Assembly: GCF_002939985.1 (NCBI RefSeq)
Contig: NZ_MDFM01000001.1
Coordinates: 1 to 64,000, forward strand
Length of the DNA stretch: 64,000 nt
Reading direction: 5' to 3'
From: Xanthomonas hortorum pv. cynarae
GTDB taxonomy: Bacteria; Pseudomonadota; Gammaproteobacteria; Xanthomonadales; Xanthomonadaceae
Shown: positions 18,765 through 27,888 of the stretch, piece by piece
How positions within the stretch are numbered: position 1 is the first letter of the stretch
How the letters are laid out: the number at the start of each line of letters is the position of its first letter
Program-made: the position numbers and the translations under genes
Notes under the pieces: model-generated
What the model was told of the DNA's origin: nothing
Database searches by the model: none
The model's input: the letters and a program-made list of their open reading frames with translations, nothing else

Positions 18765-19615
18765 GTGTGGTTTCCTGCATGGCCAGGCACGCTGCGGTTC
18801 TGCAGATTGTCGCGCCAGCGCAAGGTGCGCGATTCGATCGCCTTGAGCACGCTGTCGCTGAGTTTGCCGAGCAGGGCCAGCAGCACGATCGCACCGATCA
18901 CGATATCCGGCCGCGAGGTTTCGCGCCCGTCGCTCAGCAGATAGCCCAGCCCGCGCGTGGCGGCAATCAATTCGGCCGCCACCAGAAACATCCAGGCCAG
19001 ACTCAGGCTGGTGCGCAGCCCGGTGAAGATGGACGGCAGCGCCGCCGGCAGCAGGATCCGCCGCACCAGGCGCGGTTTGGACAGGCCGTAGCTTTCGCCC
19101 AGTTCCACCAGCGTGCGGTCGACCTGGCGCAGGCCGCTGACCACGCCCAGATACACCGGGAAGAACGCGCCGATGGCGATCAGGGTGATCTTCGGCGCCT
19201 CGTCGATACCCATCCACAGCAATAGCAACGGCACCCAGGCCAGGCTGGGCACTGCGCGCAGCGCCTGGAAGCTGGGGTCGATCAGCTGTTCCAGCCAGCG
19301 GCTCAGTCCAACCCCGACGCCGATCAGCAAGCCCAGGCCGGCGCCGATGGCGAAGCCGGCCAGCACCCGCAACACGCTGGCGCCGATATGGCTAGCCAGC
19401 CCGCGGCCGGCCTCGTCTGCCAGCGTGGTCAGGATCTGGCTTGGCGGCGGCAGCAGGTAGCGCGGTGTCCAGCCGAGCGCCGAGGCGATTTCGAGCGCGC
19501 CGAAGAAGCTCAATGGCAACAGCCAGCCGAGGCTGCTGGCCGGCAGTCTGAGTCGCAGTCGCGCCGGCGCCGTGGTCGATAAGCTGCGCGCAACGCGCAA
19601 GGAGGTGTCGTTCAT
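18761..19615 (-). CDS. ssuC: Aliphatic sulfonate ABC transporter permease
   Basis: Inner-membrane subunit of the sulfonate importer, 284 residues from the ATG at 19615. About six hydrophobic segments follow a cytoplasmic N-terminus. The binding-protein-dependent transport signature lies around ELGESYGLSKPRLVRR and ILLPAALPSIFTGL, where the ATPase docks. It starts 9 bases after the ssuA stop and overlaps ssuB by four bases. It is a paralogue of the permease at the left edge of the window but belongs to a different operon. Confidence 0.93.
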
Positions 19616-19623
19616 CGCCGCGC

Positions 19624-20628
19624 TCAGCCCTGCGCCACACGTGCGCGTGTGGCGTAACTGGGATCGATCAGTGCGGCCAGCACCTTGGTCAGGTCGGTGC
19701 CGGGCCGGACCAGGCCTTCTTCCAGCAGGATGGGCGCCGCGCTCTGCAGCGCCGCCCGCTCTTCGGGGCCAATCACCGGATTGCGCAGGTCGGTGCGCTG
19801 CAGCTGTAGCGTGGCGACCTGGAGTGACAACCGGGCCTCGGTGGCGATCAGCGCAGCAAGTTCGTCGGGGTGGGCGATCGCCCATTTGCGCGCTTTTTCG
19901 TAGGCCTGGATCACCAGCGGAATCTGATCGGGGTAAGCGGCCGCGAAGGTCTCGCTGACATTCAAGAAACCACGGGAATTGAAGGCGACGTTGCGGTAGA
20001 TCAATCGCGTGCCGGCCTCGATCTGGCTCGCGGCGAGGTGCGGGTCCAGGCCGGACCACGCGTCCACATCGCCGCGTTCGAGCGCGGTGCGCCCGTCGGG
20101 ATGCTGCAGATGGACGATCTCCACCGCGTTCTTGCTCAACCCCGCCTGCCGCAGCGCGCGCAGCAGGAACAGGTAGGCGTCGGTGCCCTTGGTGGCGGCG
20201 ATGCGTTTGCCTTTGAGTTCGGTCAGTTGCCGGATAGGCGAGTTCTTGCCCACCGCCAGCGCGATCCATTCGGGGCGCGAGTAGATGTACACAGCCTTGA
20301 TCGGATTGCCGTTGGCGCGCGCCAGCAGCGAGGCCAGGCCGGCGGTGCTGCCGAAGTCGATGCTGTTGCCGCCCAGGTATTCCAGCGCGCGATTGCTGCC
20401 GGCCGACAGCACCCATTTGACCTGCGTGCCCTGCGCCTTGAGCGCTTGTTCCAGCCAGCCGAAGTGCTTGAGCACCAGCGAGGTCGGCGAGTAGTAGGCG
20501 TAGTCCAGGCGCAGTTGTTTGGGAACCGCACCGTTGGCTTGCGCAAGGGCGGCGCGCGACAACAGCGGCGAGGTGCCGAGCGCGACGCCGGCGAGGGTTC
20601 CGAATTTCAGCAGGTTGCGGCGCTTCAT
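19624..20628 (-). CDS. ssuA: Aliphatic sulfonate periplasmic binding protein
   Basis: Solute receptor of 334 residues. The N-terminus MKRRNLLKFGTLAGVALG is a Sec/Tat-like signal, with likely cleavage after LAQA. Family traits include LRLDYAYYSPTSLVLK, NSIDFGSTAGLASLLARA and LKGKRIAATKGTDAYLFLL. It captures alkanesulfonates for the SsuBC channel. It begins 12 bases after ssuD, in the standard position of an ssu operon. Confidence 0.93.
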   Translation of the reverse strand: MKRRNLLKFGTLAGVALGTSPLLSRAALAQANGAVPKQLRLDYAYYSPTSLVLKHFGWLEQALKAQGTQVKWVLSAGSNRALEYLGGNSIDFGSTAGLASLLARANGNPIKAVYIYSRPEWIALAVGKNSPIRQLTELKGKRIAATKGTDAYLFLLRALRQAGLSKNAVEIVHLQHPDGRTALERGDVDAWSGLDPHLAASQIEAGTRLIYRNVAFNSRGFLNVSETFAAAYPDQIPLVIQAYEKARKWAIAHPDELAALIATEARLSLQVATLQLQRTDLRNPVIGPEERAALQSAAPILLEEGLVRPGTDLTKVLAALIDPSYATRARVAQG

Positions 20629-20639
20629 AAATGCTCCAG

Positions 20640-21803
20640 TCAGCGCGCCGCAGCGCGCGGCACGATGGTGTTGGCGATGACCTCGCCGAAGGGCCCGCTC
20701 AGGGCCTGCCCGGGCAGCTTCTGCTTGAGCGCGCGCGGCAGCAGCGGGAACACCAGCTCGGCGAAGCGGTAGGCCTCCTCCAGATGCGGATAGCCGGAGA
20801 AGATGAAGGTGTCGATGCCGAGCGCTGCGTATTCCTCGATGCGCTTGGCCACGGTCTGCGGGTCGCCGACCAGCGCGGTGCCGGCCCCGCCACGCACCAG
20901 GCCGACGCCGGCCCACAGATTCGGGCTGACTTCCAGATCGGCGCGGGTGCGGCGCTGACCGCTGCTGTGCAGCGCGGCCATGCGCCGCTGGCCCACCGAG
21001 TCCATGCGTGCGAAGGCGCTCTGGGCACGCTCTACGGTGTCATCGTCCAGGTGACTGATCAGCGACTCCGCTGCTGCCCACGCTTGTTCATCGGTCTCAC
21101 GCACGATCACATGCAGGCGGATGCCGAAGGTGAGCGAGCGCCCAAGTGCGGCGGCCTTGCTGCGCACCGAGGCGATCTTTTCCGCCACCGCTTCGGGCGG
21201 CTCGCCCCAGGTGAGATAGGTATCGACCTGTTCGGCGGCCAACTCGTGCGCAGCATCGGAAGAACCGCCGAACCACACCGGCGGATACGGCTGCTGCACG
21301 GTGGGATACAGCAGCTTGGCCGCCTTGACCTGCAGATGTTTGCCGTCGAAGTCGTAGCTGTCGCCTGCGTGGCTGTGGGCGATGATCTCGCGCCAGATGC
21401 GGATGAATTCTGCCGAGGCTTCATAGCGCTCGGCGTGGTCGAGAAACACGCCATCGCCTTCCAGCTCGCCACGGTCGCCGCCGGTGACCAGGTTCACCAG
21501 CAGGCGCCCGCCGGACAGCCGATCGAAACTGGCGGCCATGCGTGCGGCCAGCGCTGGCGCCATCAGGCCAGGGCGCAGCGCGACCAGAAACTTCAGCCGG
21601 CGTGTGGCGTTGATCAGACTGGACGCGACCACCCAGGGGTCTTCGCAGGAACGCCCGGTGGGAATCAGCACACCGTCGTAGCCCAGCGTGTCGGCCGCAA
21701 CGGCCACCTGGGTCACATACTCGGCGCTGACCTGGCGTGCGCCGGCGCTGGTGCCCAGATAGCGGCTGTCGCCGTGGGTGGGAATGAACCAGAACATGTC
21801 CAT
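20640..21803 (-). CDS. ssuD: FMNH2-dependent alkanesulfonate monooxygenase
   Basis: Cleaves alkanesulfonates to aldehyde and sulfite with reduced flavin. With the start at 21803 it has 387 residues, the family length. It begins [17 protein letters not shown], as SsuD does. [18 protein letters not shown] carries the conserved active-site Cys, and the luciferase-like barrel continues with [23 protein letters not shown] near the end. Reduced FMN would come from the SsuE-type reductase gene just upstream. The spacer before it holds a tandem repeat. Confidence 0.95.
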   Translation of the reverse strand: MDMFWFIPTHGDSRYLGTSAGARQVSAEYVTQVAVAADTLGYDGVLIPTGRSCEDPWVVASSLINATRRLKFLVALRPGLMAPALAARMAASFDRLSGGRLLVNLVTGGDRGELEGDGVFLDHAERYEASAEFIRIWREIIAHSHAGDSYDFDGKHLQVKAAKLLYPTVQQPYPPVWFGGSSDAAHELAAEQVDTYLTWGEPPEAVAEKIASVRSKAAALGRSLTFGIRLHVIVRETDEQAWAAAESLISHLDDDTVERAQSAFARMDSVGQRRMAALHSSGQRRTRADLEVSPNLWAGVGLVRGGAGTALVGDPQTVAKRIEEYAALGIDTFIFSGYPHLEEAYRFAELVFPLLPRALKQKLPGQALSGPFGEVIANTIVPRAAAR

Positions 21804-21819
21804 GGTTGGTCTCTTTTGT

Positions 21820-22015
21820 GCGAGTTCCTCGCAGGAGCCCGCACATCCATGTGCGGGGATTAGATCGGGCGAGTCCGTCGCAGGAGCCGCACATCCGTGT
21901 GGGGAGTAGAACGGGCCAATTCGTTGCGGGAGCCATCGCATCTATGCGTACGTGTGCTAAGCGAGTTCTTTGCAGAAATAGTCCGTCATTGCGTGCGCGG
22001 GGACTTAATAAACGG
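21820..22015. repeat. Four degenerate tandem repeats of about 46-55 bp in the ssuE-ssuD spacer
   Basis: Units begin at about 21820, 21869, 21915 and 21961. The first two are closest: GCGAGTTCCTCGCAGGAGCC against GCGAGTCCGTCGCAGGAGCC, each followed by a small hairpin around GCACATCC(A/G)TGTG. The third and fourth are more diverged. The array lies between two genes of one presumptive operon. Confidence 0.75.
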
Positions 22016-22055
22016 CTGATCTAACAGAGCTCGCACTTGCGCATGCAGGATTTGC

Positions 22056-22619
22056 TCAGGCAATACGCCGCAGCGCGTCGGCGCGGGCGCCGAGTACGCC
22101 TGCGGCGCGTTCGGCGGCCAGTTCGATGCGTTGACGCAGGGCCGGATTGACCACGCGGTACTCCTGGAAATCGGTCTCGGTGGCGTAGATGCCGATCGGC
22201 AAGGTCAATGCTTGGAAGAAGGCGAACAGCGGGCGCAGTTGATGGTCGATCACCAGTGCATGCCGCTCGCTGCCGCCGGTGGCCGCGAGCAGGATCGGTG
22301 TGTCGATCAGCGCGTTGATGTCGATCAGATCGAACAGATGCTTGAGCAGGCCGGGATAGGAGCCGCGATACACCGGCGCGACGACCAGCAGCAGGTCGGC
22401 CGATTCGATCTGGCGTAACGCCTGTTCGGTCGTCTCATCCAATTCGCTGCGCCACAGCGCCGCGCCCAGCGGCCGGGCGATATCGCCGAGTTGGAGAATG
22501 CTGGGTTTGATCGGCAGTCGTCGCGCAAGTTCGGCAAGCGTTGCCTCAGCCAACGCAAGGCTGCGAGAAGGGCGCGAGGTGCCGCCGGAAACGGCAACGA
22601 CATTCAACGGAGTGCGCAT
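22056..22619 (-). CDS. ssuE: NAD(P)H-dependent FMN reductase (SsuE/MsuE type)
   Basis: Flavodoxin-like reductase of 187 residues supplying FMNH2 to SsuD. The phosphate-binding loop is VAVSGGTSRPSRS, followed by VVAPVYRGSYPGLLKHLFD and the family patch LLAATGGSERHALVIDHQLRP. It is the first gene of the ssu transcript and is separated from ssuD by about 250 bases. The name follows family and context; MsuE would be an equivalent label. Confidence 0.92.
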   Translation of the reverse strand: MRTPLNVVAVSGGTSRPSRSLALAEATLAELARRLPIKPSILQLGDIARPLGAALWRSELDETTEQALRQIESADLLLVVAPVYRGSYPGLLKHLFDLIDINALIDTPILLAATGGSERHALVIDHQLRPLFAFFQALTLPIGIYATETDFQEYRVVNPALRQRIELAAERAAGVLGARADALRRIA

Positions 22620-23215
22620 GCAAGAGTCCTGTGGTGGCGGTATCGGGCAGTCACGTAAATCCGTGCCATCCGGATAACAACAGTGTTGCTGCAAGGTAAA
22701 GAGCAGTGCGTCGGCACTGTTTTCTGTATCGACAGCGTGGCATCCCATCTGACTGCACACTGGCAGACATGGCAATGCACGCTACCTTCAAATGCGCTGA
22801 TGGCTTATCAGATTTGAGAATGACTTTATGAAAAACGCGTCATTTGCCGTGTTTTATCGATCTTTCCATCGCCACTCATGATGCCGATGGCATGACGAAA
22901 CTGCCTGCGGAGATAAGTGCAGACCGAATGTGGGTGGAGAACGATTAACTCAGCAGGTTGCGCTGCGAACCTGATCGAAACTCCGCCGCAGTTCGCCGAA
23001 CGTTGCGTCGTTGGCAGGGCATTGGCTTTGCGGATTCCTGCATTTCATCGAAGCAGCCGACTACTTCCAGTCGCAACGTATCTCGGCATGCAGGCGTGCT
23101 GGAAGCCGAGAGCGCAAGCATTCCAGTCAGGTAGCAGCGCCACGATAACGCCGGCACGCTGCCACCAAGCAAACGCTCGGCATGCTGCAACCAGCACGCC
23201 GAGCAATCCCGCTTT
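22620..23215. other. 596-base spacer holding the ssu promoter region
   Basis: No credible gene on either strand; open frames here run into the antisense of apaH. It lies upstream of ssuE (minus strand) and downstream of apaH. AT-richer sequence at about 22790-22860 includes the short palindrome CTGATggcttATCAG at 22797-22811 and would be the natural place for a sulfur-starvation (CysB-like) promoter, but no confident consensus match was seen. Confidence 0.45.
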
Positions 23216-24172
23216 TCACTCTGCGGCGGGCGGGGGCGTGTTGGGGGCCGTGGTGGAACTTGCGTTCGCGTTCGCGGTGTCGCCACCGCCACCACGCTGG
23301 CGTTGCCGACGACGCGGTGGTCGTGCGCGCTGCGCTGCCTGCGGCGGGTGCGTGATCGGAATGCCGGGCACCTGCACCACGCGCAGTTCGTCGGTATCCA
23401 GCTGCAAGGCGGTGAGCTTGCCGCCCCACACCGCACCGGTATCGATGGCGTGCACGCCCTGGGTGATGGTCAGTCCAAGCGCGGACCAATGCCCGCAGAC
23501 GATCTTCAGATCGCGCTCCACCCGGCCCGGCACTTCGAACCACGGATACAGACCCTGCGCCTGCGTGCCCGGCGTGCCCTTGTCGTCGGTGGCGATGCGC
23601 CCGCGCGGGGTGCAGTAGCGCATGCGCGTGAACAGGTTGATGATCGCGCGGCTGCGGTCGTAACCGCTCAAGCCCGGCGACCAGCCCGGCTGATCGCCGT
23701 ACATGTTGCGCAGCAGTTTGCGATAGCCGCCGCCCTGCAATTGCTGCTCGACTTCGCGCGCATGCCTCTCGGCCAGTTGTGTGGTCCACTTCGGTGCCAG
23801 CCCGGCATGGATCATCATCCAGCCCAACGCGCGGTCTACATGCGCCAGTTTCTGCATGCGCAGCCAGTCCAGCAGCACGTCGCGATCTTCGGCCAGCACG
23901 ATGCGCAGCAGATCCGGATTGACCTTGCGCTGTTCTTCTTCCGAACGCGCGCCGATCGCCAGCAGCGAGAGATCGTGGTTGCCCAGCACCACCACGCTAT
24001 GCGCGCGCAGCGAATGCACCAGCCGCAGCGTTTCCAGCGATTGACCGCCGCGGTTGACCAGATCGCCGCAGAACCACAACGTGTCTTGCGCGGGATCGAA
24101 ATTGATTTTTTCCAGCAAGCGCTGGGTGATGTCGTAGCAACCCTGCAGGTCGCCAATTGCCCAGACGCTCAT
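23216..24172 (-). CDS. apaH: Symmetrical Ap4A hydrolase
   Basis: Metallophosphatase of 318 residues hydrolysing diadenosine tetraphosphate to two ADP. Motifs are GDLQGCYD, GDLVNRGGQS and GNHDLSLLAIG. The catalytic domain ends at about 270; a basic then Ala/Thr/Pro-rich low-complexity tail of about 45 residues (RARPPRRRQRQRGGGG onward) is an addition absent from E. coli ApaH. It is the last gene of the lptD-surA-pdxA-ksgA-apaG-apaH series, 28 bases after apaG. Confidence 0.95.
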   Translation of the reverse strand: MSVWAIGDLQGCYDITQRLLEKINFDPAQDTLWFCGDLVNRGGQSLETLRLVHSLRAHSVVVLGNHDLSLLAIGARSEEEQRKVNPDLLRIVLAEDRDVLLDWLRMQKLAHVDRALGWMMIHAGLAPKWTTQLAERHAREVEQQLQGGGYRKLLRNMYGDQPGWSPGLSGYDRSRAIINLFTRMRYCTPRGRIATDDKGTPGTQAQGLYPWFEVPGRVERDLKIVCGHWSALGLTITQGVHAIDTGAVWGGKLTALQLDTDELRVVQVPGIPITHPPQAAQRARPPRRRQRQRGGGGDTANANASSTTAPNTPPPAAE

Positions 24173-24200
24173 CGCGTGCGCTCCATCATTGCAACATCCA

Positions 24201-24584
24201 TCAGTGCAGCGTCCTGGGTACGCTCAGCACGAAGGCGGCGATCGGGGCGGTGAATTCGGTGCCATCGTCGGCCACCATGTCGTAGTGACCTTGCATCTGT
24301 CCCTGCTCGGTTTCCAGCAGCACGCCGGAGGTGTAGTTGAAGGCCTCACCCGGGCGCAGCCATGGCTGCTCGCCGACCACGCCTTCGCCATCCACCCGCT
24401 CGGTGCGTCCGTTGGCATCGGTGATCTGCCAATGGCGCGCGATCAGGCGCGCGGGCAGCGCGCCCGCGTTCTGGATGCGGATGCTGTAGGCGAAGGCATA
24501 GCGGCCTTCTTCCGGGGTCGATTGATGAGCGAGGAAGCGGGGCGACACCTCGACCTCGACCCGATAGCGCGGATCATCTTGCAT
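24201..24584 (-). CDS. apaG: ApaG protein
   Basis: Single fibronectin-like beta-sandwich domain, 127 residues, the usual ApaG length. Typical are [19 protein letters not shown] and [18 protein letters not shown]. The biochemical role is unresolved; pyrophosphate binding and links to Co2+ resistance and diadenosine nucleotides have been suggested for the family. Gene order ksgA-apaG-apaH is the same as in E. coli. Confidence 0.95.
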   Translation of the reverse strand: MQDDPRYRVEVEVSPRFLAHQSTPEEGRYAFAYSIRIQNAGALPARLIARHWQITDANGRTERVDGEGVVGEQPWLRPGEAFNYTSGVLLETEQGQMQGHYDMVADDGTEFTAPIAAFVLSVPRTLH

Positions 24585-24620
24585 GGGAAAAGTCTAAGGA
24601 AAACGATGTGGGAGGGGCGC

Positions 24621-25409
24621 TCAAGCCAGCTCGACATTGGCCAGACGGATGAAATCCGCGACCTCGAGTTGTTCGGCGCGTGCATCCGGGCGCACCTGCG
24701 CGGCCTCGAAATGCGCCGGTTCGCAGACCTCGGACAGGGCATTGCGCAAGGTCTTGCGGCGCTGCCCGAAGCCGGCGCGCACCACGTCGGCAAAGCGCCG
24801 GCGGTCCTTGATCAGCACCGTGGCCGGGTCGCGCGGCACCAGCCGCACCACCGCCGAGTCCACCTTGGGCGGCGGCCGGAACGCCCCGGGCGGCACCACG
24901 AACAACGCGGTGACCTCGCAGTACGCCTGCAGCATCACGCTCAGCCGGCCATAGACCTTGCTGCCGGGGCCGGCGGCCATGCGGTCGACCACTTCTTTTT
25001 GCAGCATGAAGTGCATGTCGGCCACCGCGCCTGCATGGTCCAGCGCATGGAACAGGATCGGCGAGGAAATGTTGTAGGGCAGGTTGCCGACCAGCCGGAT
25101 CGGCGTGCCATTGGCCAGCGCGGTGAAATCCACGCTCAACACATCGCGATGGATGATGCTCAACGCGCCGATCGGTGCGGCGGCGTCGGTCAATGGCGCG
25201 ATCAGGTCGCGGTCGAATTCGATCACGGTCAACGCGCCGTGCTTGCGCAGCAGCGGGAAGGTGATCGCACCCTGGCCAGGGCCGATTTCGACCAGATGCT
25301 GGCCGGCGCGCGGAGCCACTGCCTGCACGATGCGGTCGATGTAATACCGGTCGGCAAGAAAGTGCTGGCCAAGCGACTTCTTGGCCGGAGCGCTGAAGGA
25401 ATGATTCAT
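24621..25409 (-). CDS. ksgA: 16S rRNA dimethyladenosine transferase (A1518/A1519)
   Basis: SAM-dependent RNA methyltransferase of 262 residues acting late in small-subunit assembly. Motif I is EIGPGQGAITFPLL, the acidic motif II lies in VIEFDRDLI and motif IV is NLPYNISSPILFH. The N-terminal KKSLGQHFLAD is diagnostic. It lies between pdxA (about 105 bases upstream) and apaG. Also called rsmA. Confidence 0.97.
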   Translation of the reverse strand: MNHSFSAPAKKSLGQHFLADRYYIDRIVQAVAPRAGQHLVEIGPGQGAITFPLLRKHGALTVIEFDRDLIAPLTDAAAPIGALSIIHRDVLSVDFTALANGTPIRLVGNLPYNISSPILFHALDHAGAVADMHFMLQKEVVDRMAAGPGSKVYGRLSVMLQAYCEVTALFVVPPGAFRPPPKVDSAVVRLVPRDPATVLIKDRRRFADVVRAGFGQRRKTLRNALSEVCEPAHFEAAQVRPDARAEQLEVADFIRLANVELA

Positions 25410-25514
25410 GTGCGCAGTTTAACGGAGCCAGTGCATGCAATCGGTGTCGTTTCTGACTGCCTGACGAATCTAACGGGCGATCGGCGGGCAAATGCGCACG
25501 CGATCAGGCATCGC

Positions 25515-26483
25515 TCAGCCGCGTGCGGCCAATCGCGCGCACAAGGCGGTCGCGGCCATCAGGCTGGACGGGTCGGCAATCCCGCGCCCGGCCAGCTCCA
25601 GCGCGGTGCCATGATCGACCGCCACGCGCGGGTAGGGCAGGCCGAGCGTGATATTCACCGCCTGCTCGAAGCCGCTGTACTTGAGCACCGGCAGGCCCTG
25701 GTCGTGATACATCGCCACCACCGCATCGAAACCGGTGAGCTTCTGCGGCAAAAATGCGGTGTCGGCCGGTAGCGGGCCGATCAGCTGCATGCCTTCGCCG
25801 CGCAGTTGCTCCAGCACCGGGATGATGATGTCCAGTTCCTCGCGGCCCAGATGCCCGTCTTCGCCGGCATGCGGATTGAGGCCGAGCACGGCGATACGCG
25901 GGTGTTCCAGGCCGAAGTCGCGCTGCAATGCCGCCGCAGTGATACGCAGGCAGCGTGCAACGGTATCGGCAGTGATCGCATCGGCCACCGCGCGCAGCGG
26001 CAGATGCGTGGTCACCAGCGCGACCCGCACGATCGCATTGGCCAGCATCATCACCACTGGGCAGCCGGCCTGTTCGGCCAGTAATTCGGTGGTGCCGGAA
26101 TAAGGGATGCCGCCGGCATTGATCACCGCCTTGTGCACCGGGCCGGTGACGATGCCCTGCAACTTGCCGGACAGACAGTCGCCGGCCGCGCCACGCAGGC
26201 CGGCGATGACCGCCGCCGCGTTGGCAGGGTCGGGTGTGCCGAAGCGGGTTGCCACGGCCTGGCGGATCGGATGCAACGGCAGATCGCCGGGTGCACGCGC
26301 AGGTTGATCCGGATCGAGCAGGCGCACAGACAAGTACAGCGCCTTTGCGGCGCTGTGCAGGGTATCGGGATCGGCGTAGGCGATCAGGTGCGCATCGGAG
26401 CGCGGCCGCTGGGCGAGCCGGACACAGAGTTCCGGCCCGATCCCGGCCGGCTCGCCTGGCACCAGCGCGAGCGACGGGAGCAT
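25515..26483 (-). CDS. pdxA: 4-hydroxythreonine-4-phosphate dehydrogenase
   Basis: NAD-dependent enzyme of pyridoxal 5'-phosphate synthesis, 322 residues from the ATG at 26483. Features are the start LALVPGEPAGIGPEL, GIVTGPVHKAVIN, LNPHAGEDGHLG and VAMYHDQGLPVLKY, which contain the metal- and substrate-binding histidines. It follows surA by four bases and precedes ksgA, the same order as in E. coli. Confidence 0.96.
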   Translation of the reverse strand: MLPSLALVPGEPAGIGPELCVRLAQRPRSDAHLIAYADPDTLHSAAKALYLSVRLLDPDQPARAPGDLPLHPIRQAVATRFGTPDPANAAAVIAGLRGAAGDCLSGKLQGIVTGPVHKAVINAGGIPYSGTTELLAEQAGCPVVMMLANAIVRVALVTTHLPLRAVADAITADTVARCLRITAAALQRDFGLEHPRIAVLGLNPHAGEDGHLGREELDIIIPVLEQLRGEGMQLIGPLPADTAFLPQKLTGFDAVVAMYHDQGLPVLKYSGFEQAVNITLGLPYPRVAVDHGTALELAGRGIADPSSLMAATALCARLAARG

Positions 26484-26487
26484 CGAA

Positions 26488-27888
26488 TCAGCGCGTCGGC
26501 TGTGCCGGCGGCGGCGTCGGTGCGGAAGGCGCCGCAGGGTCTGCCGGCTTGGCCGGAGCGGCAGTGGCGTCGCCATCGGCACGGTCGCCGGTGCGGAAGC
26601 TCACATACGCTTCGCCGCGCAGTTCCTGCAGGTAGCGGTTGTACTCTTCTTCCAGCTTGCGACGGCCGATCGTTTCACGGATCTGCGCACGCTGGCTCTC
26701 GGCACTGACATCGGTCTGGCGGCTACCGACGCGCTGCACGATATGCCAGCCCGCCTGAGTGCGGAACGGCTCGGACACTGCGCCGTCTGCCAGGCCTTCG
26801 ACCTGCTTGCCGAAATCCGGGCCGAACGCGTCGGCCGGGAACCAGCCCAGATCGCCACCCTGACCACGGCTATTGGTGTCTTCGGAAGACTCCTTCGCCG
26901 TGGCCTGGAAGTCGGCGCCACCGGTGATACGCGCACGCAGCGTATCGATCTTGGCCTTGGCCTGCGCCTCGGTCTGGTTGTCGCCGATACGTACCAGAAT
27001 GTGGCGTGCGTTGTACTCAGTGACCAGTTTCTTTTCGCCACCGGCATTGGCGTCACGCATTTCCACCAGCTTGAGCAGCTGAAAGCCGCTCGGGCCGCGC
27101 AGCGGTCCGGCCACCTGGCCAGGCTGCATGTCGCGGATCAGCTGAGCGAACGCGTTGGGAATTTCGTCCAGGCTGCGCCAGCCCAGGTCGCCGCCTTCCA
27201 GTGCATTCGGGCTGTCCGAATAACGCACCGCAGCGGCCGAGAAATCCAGCTCGCCCTTGTCGATCAGTGCCTTCACGCCATCGACCTTTTTCTGGCCGGT
27301 GGCGATCTGTTCGGCGTTGGCGCCTTCCGGCAGGCCGACCAGAATGTGCGCCAGGTGATATTGGCTGCCGGTGGTGGCCTGTTGGGCCAACGCGGTATCC
27401 ACTTCACCTTCACTCACGCTGATGCGGCTCTGCGCAAAGCTCTGGCGCAGGCGCTGCACGATGATTTCGTCGCGCACCGAGGCACGGAAGTCGCCATAGC
27501 CCATGCCATCGGCGGCCAGCTTCTGGCGCAAGCCATCCACCGTGGTGCCGTTCTGCTGCGCAATGCTGGCGATCGCCCGGTTGAGCTCCTCATCGCTGAC
27601 GCGAATACCGGTGCTGTCGGCGCGGCCAACCTGCAACTTGACCAGCACCAGACGCTCGAGCACCTGACGCTGCAGGACATCGTCCGGCGGCAGCTGATTA
27701 TCGCGGCCGGCGTACTGCGACTTGACGTTGCGCACAGCGCGATCGAGCTCGCTCTGCAGCACCACGTCTTCGTCCACGATGGCAGCGATGCGATCCAGTG
27801 GCTGGGATTGCTGTGCCGAGGCCATCGGCGAAACCGTGCTGGTGATCACCAGCAGCGAGGCAAGTAACACAGAGAAAGGCTTGGTCAT
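26488..27888 (-). CDS. surA: Periplasmic chaperone / peptidyl-prolyl isomerase SurA
   Basis: Outer-membrane protein chaperone of 466 residues. Signal peptide at 1-25 (MASA end), SurA N-terminal domain (DRIAAIVDEDVVLQSELDRA), two parvulin domains (around LAHILVGLPEG and ARHILVRIGDNQ) and a C-terminal helix, ending in an Ala/Pro-rich tail of about 30 residues beyond the E. coli protein. Its start overlaps the lptD stop (ATGA), a meaningful link because SurA helps LptD fold. Confidence 0.96.
   Translation of the reverse strand: MTKPFSVLLASLLVITSTVSPMASAQQSQPLDRIAAIVDEDVVLQSELDRAVRNVKSQYAGRDNQLPPDDVLQRQVLERLVLVKLQVGRADSTGIRVSDEELNRAIASIAQQNGTTVDGLRQKLAADGMGYGDFRASVRDEIIVQRLRQSFAQSRISVSEGEVDTALAQQATTGSQYHLAHILVGLPEGANAEQIATGQKKVDGVKALIDKGELDFSAAAVRYSDSPNALEGGDLGWRSLDEIPNAFAQLIRDMQPGQVAGPLRGPSGFQLLKLVEMRDANAGGEKKLVTEYNARHILVRIGDNQTEAQAKAKIDTLRARITGGADFQATAKESSEDTNSRGQGGDLGWFPADAFGPDFGKQVEGLADGAVSEPFRTQAGWHIVQRVGSRQTDVSAESQRAQIRETIGRRKLEEEYNRYLQELRGEAYVSFRTGDRADGDATAAPAKPADPAAPSAPTPPPAQPTR

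Noticed and set aside
24189-25772. Plus-strand frame of 527 codons opposite apaG, ksgA and part of pdxA
   Set aside because: Shadow of three secure genes, no own start context or motif.
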